Notes: generated by a model from the letters alone, not told the origin. A DNA stretch of 64,000 bases from JAZPYZ01 sp045544455 (GCA_045544455.1 JAZPYZ010000009.1:81344-145343); one strand, 5' to 3'. Shown: positions 42,468 through 50,931, numbered from the stretch's first letter. Program-made: numbers and translations.

Positions 42468-43676
42468 TTATGGATGTGCTACGGCGTAGGTACATTCCTG
42501 TCCGCACGCCGGCGGTTTGGGTAACGCTAATCCGTACAGGTCGCTGGCGCGGCATTCCATCTCAAACCAGGCTTGTCCTTCCGGCGTTAACCGTTCTACC
42601 TGCGTGACGCGTGATAACAGCGGTAACGGGCCGCGTCTGGCTTGGTTCAAGATATCGTGCCCTTTTTCACCAACCGCTAACAACCGCACGTACGGCGGCA
42701 ATTTGTTTTGCGCATACGTGGCTGGGATCTCCAAGAATGCCGACCAGATCATCCGCTGAATGCGCGTTTGCGGATATCGTTTGGTTTTGGTTAAGGAAAT
42801 CAGTTGTTCCAGATCCTGAGCTTGTTTGATGGCGTTTAAGAATCGGTTTTCCAGCCCTTCGGAAGTGGCGGTCCACCGGCGAATATCTTCGGCCGACATC
42901 AAGCGTAATTTCGCCAGTACCGCCCGTTCGATCAAACGCACGTCGGACGGACAGGTGCCGTTCCCACATGCTGCCGATAACACTTGATAGCCGGCAATAT
43001 TCATATATGGGGCGATATTGGCCAACCGCCCTTCACGCACCAACCGCCGAATATACGAGGCACTCGCGATATCGCCCAACGGCGTCAACGCATCGTGTTC
43101 AGCTCCAATACGCGGAATGGTAAATACGTCCATCCGGCTTTCGCGCTGCGCCAACACACGCATATACTCAATGCCCAGCACGTTGTTAGCGCCGTTCAAC
43201 AAGGCGGCCGATTTTTGACCGGCCACTTCCAATAACGCTTTTTGCCGCGCCGCCGGATACGAGATGCCTTCTTCCATAAAATAACGCATCAGTTCGACAA
43301 AACGTTCGGTTTCCATCGCGTCGGCCGCACGTTTGAGTGCCGTCTCATCGGCACACTCACTCCCGAAACACAGAACGTCTACGCAACCCAATGCGTCGAG
43401 AATCCCGACCGCACCGCGCGCAAACCCTTCTGCCGATGACAAAACGTACGGTAGCGGCAGTTCCAACACCAGATCGGCTCCGGACTTGACTGCCATGCGC
43501 GCGCGTTCGGCTTTGTTGAGTAACGCCGGTTCGCCCCGTTGCACAAAGTTACCGCTCATTACCACAACCACCGCGTCCGCACGGCACTGTCCGGCGCGAT
43601 CACGGATGGTTTGAATGAGATGCAAATGCCCTTTGTGAAACGGGTTGTATTCCGCAACAATCCCTGCGATTTTCAT
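42468..43676 (-). CDS. tmcAL: tRNA(Met) cytidine acetate ligase
   Basis: A 402-residue nucleotidyltransferase-fold enzyme (YlbM) that uses ATP and acetate to make N4-acetylcytidine at the wobble base of elongator tRNA-Met. It has IVAEYNPFHKGHLHLIQ with the HxGH-type site, VVMSGNFVQRGEPALLNKAERARMA, shortened as SGNFVQRGEPA, and the later IGAEHDALTPLGDIASASYIRRL. It lies head to head with ackA (114 bases apart), so enzymes using and making acetate are neighbours. The ATG at 43676 starts MKIAGIVAEYNPFH. Confidence 0.92.
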   Translation of the reverse strand: MKIAGIVAEYNPFHKGHLHLIQTIRDRAGQCRADAVVVVMSGNFVQRGEPALLNKAERARMAVKSGADLVLELPLPYVLSSAEGFARGAVGILDALGCVDVLCFGSECADETALKRAADAMETERFVELMRYFMEEGISYPAARQKALLEVAGQKSAALLNGANNVLGIEYMRVLAQRESRMDVFTIPRIGAEHDALTPLGDIASASYIRRLVREGRLANIAPYMNIAGYQVLSAACGNGTCPSDVRLIERAVLAKLRLMSAEDIRRWTATSEGLENRFLNAIKQAQDLEQLISLTKTKRYPQTRIQRMIWSAFLEIPATYAQNKLPPYVRLLAVGEKGHDILNQARRGPLPLLSRVTQVERLTPEGQAWFEMECRASDLYGLALPKPPACGQECTYAVAHP

Positions 43677-43706
43677 AAAAAATCCCTGCTTTTCCGTGTA
43701 AACTAC

Positions 43707-43735
43707 TTGAAAAGATTGCTATTTTATACTATTAT
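43707..43735 (+). promoter_or_regulatory. Probable sigma-A promoter of ackA
   Basis: TTGAAA (43707-43712), 17 bases, TATTAT (43730-43735). The region is AT-rich and other -10 choices exist. Confidence 0.6.
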
Positions 43736-43789
43736 AATATAAGTTTAAGTTTTCGTAAAGACATTTCATATAAGGAGTGGACAAATAGC

Positions 43790-44992
43790 ATGAAAATTTT
43801 GGTTATCAATGCCGGTAGTTCGTCGATGAAATATCAGTTGATCGATATGAACGGGGAAATCGTATTGGCAAAAGGCAACTGTGAACGTATTGGCTTGGAC
43901 GGCATCATCACCCACAAAACCAACACCGGTGTGGTCGTGAAAAAAGAAGTCACCATGTCCAACCATACCGAGGCGTTTGCTCAGATTAAACTGGCGCTCA
44001 CCGAAGGGGAAGGCCAGGTCATCAACGATCTGTCTGAAGTATCGGCCATCGGTCACCGTGTGGTACAAGGCGGTTCGCAGTTCAGCTCGTCGGTCCTGAT
44101 CGACGAAGCGGTCATGAAAGCGATCGACGATAACGCGATCTTGGCGCCGTTGCACAACCCGGCCAATAAACAAGGTATCGAAGCCGCGACCGAAACGTTC
44201 GGTAAAGACATTCCGCAAGCGGCGGTCTTCGATACGTCGTTCCATCAAACCATGCCGGCGAAAGCCTATATGTACGGTATTCCGTACGAATATTATGAAA
44301 AATACGGTGTGCGCAAATACGGCTATCACGGCACCTCGCACCGTTTTGTCAGTGCCCGTTGCTTTGAACTGCTTGGCAAACCCGACGGTAAAGGCACGCG
44401 TATCATCACCTGTCACTTGGGCAACGGTTCGTCCCTTGCCGCGATCAAAGACGGCGAAGTGATCGATACCACCATGGGCATGACGCCTCTGGATGGGTTC
44501 TTGATGGGTACGCGTTGCGGTTCGATCGATCCGTCGGTCGTTACCTTCCTGATGGAAAAAGAAGGCATGTCGATCAAAGAAGTCGATGCCATGATGAACA
44601 AAAAATCCGGTATGCTCGGCGTGTCGGGTGTATCGAGCGATGACCGTGACGTGTGCGCGGCGGTTGAAGCCGGTAACGCTCATGCGAAACTCGCTTGGGA
44701 TATGCGTTCGTATCAGATCATCAAATACATCGGCAGTTACATGGCGGCGCTCGGCGGCGTAGATGCTATCGTGTTCACCGCCGGTATTGGTGAAAACCAA
44801 TGCAGCATCCGCAGTGAAATTCTCGAAGCGTTTGCTTATATGGGTATCCAAGTGGACGAAACCAACAACGCTACCCGTGGCCAGGAAATCGAAATCACGA
44901 CGGCGGATTCTTCCGTACGTGCGTTTGTCATTCCGACCAACGAAGAGTTGTTGATCGCACGCGATACCAAAGCGTTGATCGAATCCAAATAA
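43790..44992 (+). CDS. ackA: Acetate kinase
   Basis: Converts acetyl phosphate and ADP to acetate and ATP, the main substrate-level ATP step in many fermenters. The 400-residue protein has ILVINAGSSSMKYQL at the start, RKYGYHGTSHRFV, CHLGNGSSLAAIKDG, the MGMTPLDGFLMGTRCG segment and VFTAGIGEN. AAGGAG precedes the ATG. It is a single gene: the phosphotransacetylase gene (pta) that usually accompanies it is not within this window. Confidence 0.97.
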   Translation: MKILVINAGSSSMKYQLIDMNGEIVLAKGNCERIGLDGIITHKTNTGVVVKKEVTMSNHTEAFAQIKLALTEGEGQVINDLSEVSAIGHRVVQGGSQFSSSVLIDEAVMKAIDDNAILAPLHNPANKQGIEAATETFGKDIPQAAVFDTSFHQTMPAKAYMYGIPYEYYEKYGVRKYGYHGTSHRFVSARCFELLGKPDGKGTRIITCHLGNGSSLAAIKDGEVIDTTMGMTPLDGFLMGTRCGSIDPSVVTFLMEKEGMSIKEVDAMMNKKSGMLGVSGVSSDDRDVCAAVEAGNAHAKLAWDMRSYQIIKYIGSYMAALGGVDAIVFTAGIGENQCSIRSEILEAFAYMGIQVDETNNATRGQEIEITTADSSVRAFVIPTNEELLIARDTKALIESK

Positions 44993-44996
44993 AGAA

Positions 44997-45053
44997 AAAT
45001 CCGCCGCACAAACCATCCCTCATCAGAGAATCGGTTTGCGTGGCGGATTTTCG
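44997..45053 (+). terminator. Terminator after ackA
   Basis: A long stem (44997-45014 with 45033-45051, one bulge) and a loop of about 18 bases. It also faces the DUF378 gene from the other side. Confidence 0.78.
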
Positions 45054-45061
45054 GTTCGGGA

Positions 45062-45280
45062 TCAATCTCGGGTAGTACGTTCTGCCAATTCGTCCCGACT
45101 GCGGAAAAGCAACGAAATGCACCAGATGCCTGCGAGCGCGACGATCGTGTAGATGACGCGACTGATCGAAGCATCCTGACCACCGAAGATCCACGCGACG
45201 ATATCGAACTGGAAGAGACCGATGCTTCCCCAGTTGACCGCCCCGATAATCACCAGCAGCAGGGCAATTCTATCTAACAT
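45062..45280 (-). CDS. DUF378 small membrane protein
   Basis: A 72-residue protein with two membrane helices (about 4-20 and 37-56). The N-terminal MLDRIALLLVIIGAVNWG and then GLFQFDIVAWIFGG is the DUF378 (YuzA) pattern; no function is known. The C-terminal tail is charged. I chose the ATG at 45280, behind GAGGAG; the frame continues upstream without a ribosome site. Confidence 0.85.
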   Translation of the reverse strand: MLDRIALLLVIIGAVNWGSIGLFQFDIVAWIFGGQDASISRVIYTIVALAGIWCISLLFRSRDELAERTTRD

Positions 45281-45443
45281 GTTATTCACTCCTCGTTTTT
45301 GTGAATCGAAGACAGAGTGACACTCTGCGTGGGTATTATGTGTGGTTTTCGATGAAATATACATCGATTGCTTGTCCGCTGATAGTATATGAACGATTCG
45401 CCATGTCGACACGCGGAAAAATTTTCAAAAAAATGAGGTTTTT

Positions 45444-45782
45444 ATGATGAAATGGTTTCGCCGCACCTCGAAAACACCGATTGATACCGTTACGCCGGAA
45501 CAAGCCGCTTTTGACGGACGACTGTTATCCTACGTCACCAAACGCGTGCCGGACGAGTTTGGTTCCACTACCGAGATCGTGATCGGTAAAGATGGCCGTT
45601 TTTGCGCCGTAGATGGCGTTGTTTCGATCATTTGCGGTGATCGTGAGGTATTTCGTTGCGCGGCGGCACAAACCACGTGTGGCGAACTTATGAGCCACAA
45701 CGGGGTGATTGTGACCGGTGTCAACCAATATTCGGGTGAGTGTGAGACGTTGGTTGCCCATTTTTCGTATTATCGCTCATAA
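45444..45782 (+). CDS. Conserved-looking hypothetical protein (112 aa)
   Basis: A 112-residue soluble protein I do not recognise by family name. It begins with a basic stretch (MKWFRRTSK), and has a beta-rich core around IVIGKDGRFCAVDGVVSIICGDREVFRC, here given as two parts GKDGRFCAVDGVV and CGDREVFRC, and ends in VAHFSYYR. Three cysteines are spread without a metal pattern. A GAGG site precedes two adjacent ATG codons. Coding bias matches its neighbours and a terminator follows, which supports a real gene. Confidence 0.65.
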   Translation: MMKWFRRTSKTPIDTVTPEQAAFDGRLLSYVTKRVPDEFGSTTEIVIGKDGRFCAVDGVVSIICGDREVFRCAAAQTTCGELMSHNGVIVTGVNQYSGECETLVAHFSYYRS

Positions 45783-45790
45783 CGATCTAA

Positions 45791-45831
45791 AAGAACCCTC
45801 GAATGTTTACCATTCGAGGGTTCTTTTTTTC
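45791..45831. terminator. Bidirectional terminator
   Basis: A 15-bp perfect stem (45791-45805 with 45811-45825) between the hypothetical gene and the convergent deacetylase. Confidence 0.88.
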
Positions 45832-45833
45832 AT

Positions 45834-46775
45834 TTATTGAGGGGGAATTTCCCGATACACTTCACCGGGTACACCGCCGGCGGCGCGCATGTTCAACAGT
45901 TCGCTTACGGTCACCAATTCATACCCTTGTTCGCGCAGATGTTGGATCACCATTTGCACCGATCCAACCGAGTTTTCGTGGATATCGTGCATCAAGACGA
46001 TGCCACCGTCCGAGATGGAATAATATCCGTTGAAAATTTGATTTAAAATGCGATATCGCGCGTAATAAATATCTTCTTTTTTCACTTCCCAGTCCAACGT
46101 GTCGACCGACCAATGGATCAACCGCAGATTCGCGGCGGCCGCTTGTCGTTTTACCCGATCGTCGACCGCGCCGTATGGCGCGCGGAATACGGTGATCGGT
46201 TGACCGGTTATAGACGATAACACCGAAACCGTATCGTTGATCTCGGCCGCTATCGACGCTTCGGACAACGAGGGCAATCGCGCATGAGAATACGAGTGTC
46301 CGGCCACCTCATGCCCTTCAGCGGCCATGCGCTGAATCACCGCCGAGTACGCGCCGGCCCGATTACCGACGATAAAGAAGGTGGCTTTAACGTTGTTTTC
46401 GGCCAAAATGTTTAACAACGTCTCGGTATAGGGCCCCGGTCCGTCATCAAAGGTCAAGGCCGCATATTTGAGCACGCCGGACGTATCCGGCGCAGGGGGC
46501 ACAAAGGCCGGTGCCGTGGTGGTTGTCGATTCGGTGGTTGTTGTTGTCGATTCGGTGGTGGTGTCCGTTGTCGATTCGGTGGTGGTGTCCGTTGTCGTAG
46601 TAGTCGTGGATGAGGTGGTGCCGGTTTCCGGTGTGCTACCGGTTGGTCGCGCATTAGATGGCCACCATACCGCCGCGGCTAATCCGGCGACAAGCGCAAT
46701 GAGTGCGATTACAGTTAACGTGATCCATATCCATCGTTTTCCGACGATTTGTTTGATGATTACCGGCCACGACAT
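45834..46775 (-). CDS. Membrane-anchored polysaccharide deacetylase
   Basis: A 313-residue CE4/NodB-domain protein that removes acetyl groups from peptidoglycan or another wall glycan. It has an N-terminal anchor (about 16-34) and a Thr/Ser-rich linker (about 48-90). The NodB motifs are LTFDDGPGPYTE (metal Asp), GHSYSHARL (metal His pair), RAPYGAVDDR and the terminal IVLMHDIHE. I chose ATG 46775, six bases behind AAAGGAGGTG; a GTG at 46784 falls inside that site. The linker is encoded by tandem DNA repeats. Confidence 0.93.
   Translation of the reverse strand: MSWPVIIKQIVGKRWIWITLTVIALIALVAGLAAAVWWPSNARPTGSTPETGTTSSTTTTTTDTTTESTTDTTTESTTTTTESTTTTAPAFVPPAPDTSGVLKYAALTFDDGPGPYTETLLNILAENNVKATFFIVGNRAGAYSAVIQRMAAEGHEVAGHSYSHARLPSLSEASIAAEINDTVSVLSSITGQPITVFRAPYGAVDDRVKRQAAAANLRLIHWSVDTLDWEVKKEDIYYARYRILNQIFNGYYSISDGGIVLMHDIHENSVGSVQMVIQHLREQGYELVTVSELLNMRAAGGVPGEVYREIPPQ
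46522..46600. repeat. Tandem repeats encoding the deacetylase Thr-rich linker
   Basis: The unit GTTGTCGATTCGGTGG begins at 46522, 46543 and 46567, and a degenerate fourth begins at 46591. Periods of 21 and 24 bases keep the reading frame. Confidence 0.8.
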
Positions 46776-46798
46776 ATCCGACACCTCCTTTGACTAAT

Positions 46799-46826
46799 AT
46801 TATAACACGCCTGCGTTCGAATTCAA
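46799..46826 (-). promoter_or_regulatory. Promoter of the deacetylase gene
   Basis: On the minus strand TTGAAT (46821-46826), 16 bases, TATAAT (46799-46804). Confidence 0.7.
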
Positions 46827-46957
46827 TCTCTTTATCGCGAAAAATCGCGAAAAATCAAAAAACAAATACAGGTATCATTCCCAACGATAACACATATACA
46901 TAGCAGTATAAACGAAACACAAAAGCACACCGATAAAACGGTGGGTTGAGGAAGGGA

Positions 46958-47902
46958 ATGACGAACATTTTGAGCATGTTTTATCCGGAAGGCAGTTTAT
47001 TCGATACGCCGGACAATCAGGCGAAAATTCGATCGGCGACGGCGCTGTACGATGCGGCGGTCACCGGCGTGGTATTGGAAGCCAAAGTGGTGTTGTGCGA
47101 TGCGGCACACAACCTGCACGTCGATATGCCGGCCATGAAAGGGATCGTTCCGTATGAGGAGGGCGCTATCGGCATTGCCGAAGGGACGGTACGCGATATT
47201 GCGCTGATTTCTCGGGTAGGAAAACCCATCAGCGTGGTGGTAACCGGTTTTGAACATACCCCCACCGGCGAACGTCGCGCGGTGTTGTCTCGTCGAAAAG
47301 CACAAGAGAAATGTCGCGATCAATACGTCGATCGGTTGTGTCTCGGTGATGTGATTTTGGCACGAATCACCCGACTGGAGAGTTTTGGTGCGTTTTGCGA
47401 TATCGGTTGCGGTTTGCCGGCGCTGATGCCGATTGCCAGCATTTCGGTTAGTCGAATTTCCCATCCGTCTGACCGTTTGCAGACCGGTATGGAGATCCGC
47501 GCGGTGGTATCGTCTAAAGAAGAAGGACGTATTTGCTTATCGCAACGGGAACTGCTTGGCACGTGGGAGGAGAATGCGGCACTGTTTTCACAAGGGGAGA
47601 CGGTCACCGGCATTATTCGTTCGGTAGAGGAATATGGTGTGTTTATCGAACTGACACCCAATTTGGCCGGATTAGCCGAACCAAAAGAAGGTGCCGTCGT
47701 CGGCAGTGCGGTGACCGTTTATATCAAAAGTATTCTGCCGGATAAAATGAAACTCAAACTCATCATCATCGATTTTCAGGAAGGTGCCGTACGGCCGAAA
47801 ACACCTCACTATTTCACCGAAACCACACATCTGTCTCGTTGGCTGTATTCACCGCCTCAGTGCGCAAAACGAATCGAGTCGGTGTTCGATGACGCGCCTT
47901 GA
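46958..47902 (+). CDS. S1 RNA-binding domain protein
   Basis: A 314-residue protein with an N-terminal half that looks like a degenerate S1 region, and two S1-type OB folds: LGDVILARITRLESFGAFCDIGCGLPALMP (about 118-150) and GETVTGIIRSVEEYGVFIELTPNLAGLAEPK (about 210-240), abbreviated here as ESFGAFCDIG and EEYGVFIELT. It resembles ribosomal protein S1-like proteins of clostridia, with a likely role in RNA binding or translation. The ATG at 46958 follows GAGGAAGGG closely; a TTG 12 bases upstream is possible. Confidence 0.82.
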   Translation: MTNILSMFYPEGSLFDTPDNQAKIRSATALYDAAVTGVVLEAKVVLCDAAHNLHVDMPAMKGIVPYEEGAIGIAEGTVRDIALISRVGKPISVVVTGFEHTPTGERRAVLSRRKAQEKCRDQYVDRLCLGDVILARITRLESFGAFCDIGCGLPALMPIASISVSRISHPSDRLQTGMEIRAVVSSKEEGRICLSQRELLGTWEENAALFSQGETVTGIIRSVEEYGVFIELTPNLAGLAEPKEGAVVGSAVTVYIKSILPDKMKLKLIIIDFQEGAVRPKTPHYFTETTHLSRWLYSPPQCAKRIESVFDDAP

Positions 47903-47927
47903 TTTTTAACGGTAGATATGGTATACT
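47899..47927 (+). promoter_or_regulatory. Promoter of the 203-aa membrane protein gene
   Basis: TTGATT (47899-47904), 17 bases, TATACT (47922-47927), 37 bases before the ATG. Confidence 0.7.
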
Positions 47928-47963
47928 GTCTGTCAAACGCAGATAAAAAGTGAGGTTGACAGT

Positions 47964-48575
47964 ATGGCAACGGAACACGAAATCCAGTCGCAACAACCGG
48001 AGGCATCCCCTCGCGGCAAAGATAAATGGGGGATCGAAACCTATCTCAAAGGTTCGTTAATCGTCTCGATTGCCACGGTAGTGGCCGCGATGATCTTGTA
48101 CGTAGATTCGATGTTGAAAACCGAAATCGGCGGTGTATTGTTGGCGTTTGCCGTCATCGGTACGTTGCTTGCATACGTGTACGGTACGTGTCACGTTGCG
48201 GTTCGCACGGCGCTAAGGGTGTTGATCTATGTGATGACGGCGGCCGCGATGATCGGTACGGTATTTGCGGTGGTGGTTTGTTGCTTGCAACCGTTGGATC
48301 CAATGCCCTCGATTGGGATGTACGCGCTATCCTTTTCGCCGTTGATGTTGTTCACGTTACCGGTACTGGCGGCGATGGCGCGTGCGCGTAAGCGGATCGA
48401 TATTTGGACCTTTCGCGTGGTAGCGATCGTGTATGCGGTTATGTTGGCAGTCGGGTGTTTGTTTGGCACCTATGTAGAATGGGGTTTGTCCTCGGGCTAC
48501 ATCAAACTGTTTGTTTGGTTGTTGGCCGCGCTTACCGCTAACTTTGCTTGTTTGATCTCTACGAAAGCAGAATAA
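47964..48575 (+). CDS. Membrane protein of unknown function (five to six helices)
   Basis: A 203-residue protein that I do not recognise. A hydrophilic N-terminus (about 30 residues) is followed by hydrophobic segments near 32-50, 55-72, 80-105, 115-138, 150-168 and 178-198. Nothing catalytic or metal-binding is seen. GTGAGG precedes the ATG; it has its own promoter and terminator. Confidence 0.65.
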   Translation: MATEHEIQSQQPEASPRGKDKWGIETYLKGSLIVSIATVVAAMILYVDSMLKTEIGGVLLAFAVIGTLLAYVYGTCHVAVRTALRVLIYVMTAAAMIGTVFAVVVCCLQPLDPMPSIGMYALSFSPLMLFTLPVLAAMARARKRIDIWTFRVVAIVYAVMLAVGCLFGTYVEWGLSSGYIKLFVWLLAALTANFACLISTKAE

Positions 48576-48576
48576 T

Positions 48577-48613
48577 AAAAACCGCTTGAAGCGATTGCTT
48601 CAAGCGGTTTTTT
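48577..48613. terminator. Bidirectional terminator before fba
   Basis: A 16-bp perfect stem (48577-48592 with 48597-48612) with a GATT loop and A/T flanks. Confidence 0.88.
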
Positions 48614-48632
48614 ATTACGTGTATGGTGTCGA

Positions 48633-49568
48633 TTACACTTGGTCGGCGCTGCCGAGCACTTCGGTGATCTTGTGGCGAACCACTTCCGTGATCATCGCAC
48701 GACCATCGCCCAAATATTGACGCGGGTCAAAGTGGGTGGGGTTTTCCGCCAGATGTTTGCGGATACCGGCGGTCAACGCCATACGCAGGTCGGAGTCCAT
48801 GTTGATTTTGCAAACCGCCATTTTCGCAGCCTGACGCAACATGTCTTCCGGAATACCGATCGCATCCGCCATGTTGCCGCCATATTGGTTGATCATCTTC
48901 ACGTGTTCTTGGTCAACCGACGAAGCACCGTGCAGCACGATCGGGAAGTTCGGCAAACGATCCATCACTTCTTGCAGAATGTCAAAACGCAGTTGCGGTT
49001 TTTGACCGGGTTTGAATTTAAACGCACCGTGGCTGGTACCGATCGCGATGGCGAGCGAGTCCACACCGGTACGGGTGACGAAATCCTGCACCTGATCCGG
49101 ATCGGTGTAGTTCGCTTTATCGGCGTCGACGCTCACTTCGTCTTCCACGCCGGCGAGCTGACCGAGTTCGCCTTCGACGGTGACGCCGTGGGCGTGCGCA
49201 TATTCGACAACCTTTTTGGTCAACGCAACGTTTTCTTCATAATCGAGGTGTGAACCGTCGATCATAACCGAGGTAAAACCGCCGTCGATGCATTCTTTAC
49301 ACAGTTCAAAGCTGGAACCGTGGTCCAGATGCAACGCGATCGGCAGGCCGGTTTCTTCCTCCGCTGCTTTCACCATATTGTACAGATACGCATGGTGAGC
49401 ATATTTACGTGCCGAACCGGAAACCTGCAAAATAACCGGCGAATTCAGTTCTTTACAAGCTTCGATGATCCCTTGCACGATTTCCATGTTGTTCACGTTA
49501 AACGCACCGATAGCATAGCCGCCTTCGTACGCTTTTTGGAACATCTCTTTCGTGTTAACCAATGGCAT
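48633..49568 (-). CDS. fba: Fructose-1,6-bisphosphate aldolase, class II
   Basis: The zinc-dependent glycolytic aldolase splitting fructose-1,6-bisphosphate. The 311-residue protein has AFNVNNMEIVQG at the start, HLDHGSSFELC with the catalytic Asp and a zinc His, MIDGSHLDYEEN, VEGELGQLAG, AIGTSHGAFKF and VLHGASSV with metal and phosphate contacts. TAGGAGG precedes the ATG. Monocistronic with its own promoter. Confidence 0.96.
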   Translation of the reverse strand: MPLVNTKEMFQKAYEGGYAIGAFNVNNMEIVQGIIEACKELNSPVILQVSGSARKYAHHAYLYNMVKAAEEETGLPIALHLDHGSSFELCKECIDGGFTSVMIDGSHLDYEENVALTKKVVEYAHAHGVTVEGELGQLAGVEDEVSVDADKANYTDPDQVQDFVTRTGVDSLAIAIGTSHGAFKFKPGQKPQLRFDILQEVMDRLPNFPIVLHGASSVDQEHVKMINQYGGNMADAIGIPEDMLRQAAKMAVCKINMDSDLRMALTAGIRKHLAENPTHFDPRQYLGDGRAMITEVVRHKITEVLGSADQV

Positions 49569-49600
49569 AGTTTTGACCTCCTAAAAATCAATTACACCTT

Positions 49601-49628
49601 ATTATACACCACTTTTTCCCACTTGCAA
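49601..49628 (-). promoter_or_regulatory. Promoter of fba
   Basis: On the minus strand TTGCAA (49623-49628), 16 bases, TATAAT (49601-49606). Confidence 0.7.
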
Positions 49629-49696
49629 AGAGCATTTACAAAAAAACTCGATTTTTTTATAAGAATATGCTATACTTTTTGAAAAGGAGTGTTAGT

Positions 49697-50395
49697 ATGC
49701 GTCAAGATATTGTCAGTATCCCGATTGGAGAAGTGTTTGAACCTAAGGACGGGTGCCCGATCTGTCGTTTGCGTGACGTGTTGGAAACCCGCATGATCGA
49801 ATATATTACCGGAGCGGCGATGATGGAACCCGATATCCGGATCGAAACCAATCGCACGGGTTTTTGTTTTGAACATTATCAAATGATGTTAAAGCAACGC
49901 AACCGGCTTGGTGTCGCCTTGATGTTGGAAAGCCATCTGGACGAACTGGAAAGCCGCGTATTCGGCGGTGATGGGTTGTTTAAGAAACATCCGGCCAAAC
50001 AAGGGAAGGATGCCGCCGGCAAAACCGACAGTTGTTTCGTCTGCCACCACGTGGAGGACAACATGCGCCGCATGGTGGGTAATGCTTGCCGGATGTGGGA
50101 ACACGATAGCGAGTTTCGTCGTTTATTTGAAGAACAACCGTCGCTTTGTCTGCCGCACTTTGCGATGTTGTCCGAGATCGCACCGGACGAAATCAGCCGT
50201 AAACACCTACCGGATTTTCAAAAGATGGTGGCAGGGCTCTGTCGGAAAACACTTAACGAACTGCAAAACGATGTTTCGCATTTTTGCCGCATGTTTGACT
50301 ACCGAAACAACACCCCGGATGCCGATTGGGGCAACTCCCGAGATGCGGTCGAACGGACTGTCGATTTTTTAACCTCCCGGCACCCCAATGCGTAA
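49697..50395 (+). CDS. DUF6062-like cysteine/histidine protein
   Basis: A 232-residue soluble protein resembling the DUF6062 family of clostridia. It has four metal-like motifs: DGCPICRL (about 18-25), TGFCFEHY (about 53-60), SCFVCHHVE (about 112-120) and SLCLPHF (about 150-156), forming two similar CxxC...CxxH units, so an internal duplication that binds two zinc ions is plausible. No function is known. AAGGAG lies eight bases before the ATG at 49697. A TATACT is found at 49671-49676 but no good -35. Confidence 0.75.
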   Translation: MRQDIVSIPIGEVFEPKDGCPICRLRDVLETRMIEYITGAAMMEPDIRIETNRTGFCFEHYQMMLKQRNRLGVALMLESHLDELESRVFGGDGLFKKHPAKQGKDAAGKTDSCFVCHHVEDNMRRMVGNACRMWEHDSEFRRLFEEQPSLCLPHFAMLSEIAPDEISRKHLPDFQKMVAGLCRKTLNELQNDVSHFCRMFDYRNNTPDADWGNSRDAVERTVDFLTSRHPNA

Positions 50396-50430
50396 AGGGC
50401 ATTCAACAGATTGTATGCAAAATTAGCCTC

Positions 50431-50467
50431 AAAACGGTGGAAAACATCAAATTTCCACCGTTTTTTT
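50431..50467 (+). terminator. Terminator after the DUF6062-like gene
   Basis: A 13-bp stem (50431-50443 with 50452-50464) with an eight-base loop and T-run. Each arm carries a TTTCCAC motif. Confidence 0.82.
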
Positions 50468-50670
50468 GTTGTCGAAAAGGGGGAAATAGGCCGATTTGTT
50501 CACATTTTCCACGGAGTTTTCCACAAAAACGCGAAAAATTAAATAATACAAATTGTAATATTTTGGCGAATTTTAGCGAACAAAAAATGCCAAAAAAGCC
50601 TCGTTTCGGCATAAAATTTTGCCGGGCGGTTCATCCTAAAAACAGAACATGAAGATGGGGGACAAATAGG
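50468..50670. other. AT-rich gap with TTGTCGAA and TTTTCCAC motifs
   Basis: About 200 bases without a gene. It starts with TTGTCGAAA (50468-50476), a perfect Spo0A-type box. ATTTTCCACGG and GTTTTCCACAA follow near 50503-50524, then an A/T-rich stretch. No promoter with both hexamers was found. Confidence 0.5.
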
Positions 50671-50931
50671 ATGATAAAAGGGGTAAATCGGCAGATGATC
50701 GAGGTCAACGCCACGCACAACGTGTATTTTGAGCGAGCGTTGTTGGTGGTGCGGCCCAACTGCGAGCATTTAGGCGGTAAACGGCTGCAAACCGAGGCGG
50801 ATCGATTTGTAGCGCAGTTAACCGGTTATTCGGGCCTCAAACGAAAACGCCGGCAAAACCGGTTTGTGCAGGTGGTTTGTGTGTGCGCCGGCGCGATCGG
50901 CGGGGTATTGATCGGACTGGTATGCCGCTAA
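50671..50931 (+). CDS. Small tail-anchored hypothetical protein (86 aa)
   Basis: An 86-residue protein with a soluble N-terminus, a basic stretch (GLKRKRRQNR, about 56-65) and a C-terminal membrane helix (about 66-85), so the layout is tail-anchored. I do not recognise a family. GATGGGGGAC lies 9-10 bases before the ATG at 50671; an in-frame ATG at 50695 is possible. It sits behind the region with a Spo0A-type box, so sporulation-linked expression is one idea. Confidence 0.6.
   Translation: MIKGVNRQMIEVNATHNVYFERALLVVRPNCEHLGGKRLQTEADRFVAQLTGYSGLKRKRRQNRFVQVVCVCAGAIGGVLIGLVCR

Noticed and set aside
43766..45016. A 416-codon minus-strand frame opposite ackA
   Set aside because: Shadow of ackA. 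It is His/Arg/Phe-rich, as expected from reading reverse complements of common codons.
46522..46600. CRISPR-like repeated units
   Set aside because: Units are 16 bases with short spacers of 5-8 bases, lie in frame inside a coding region, and encode a Thr-rich linker.
50431..50530. A replication origin suggested by DnaA-box-like motifs
   Set aside because: No dnaA, dnaN or rpmH is near, two of the motifs belong to a terminator stem, and only one motif is close to the DnaA consensus.
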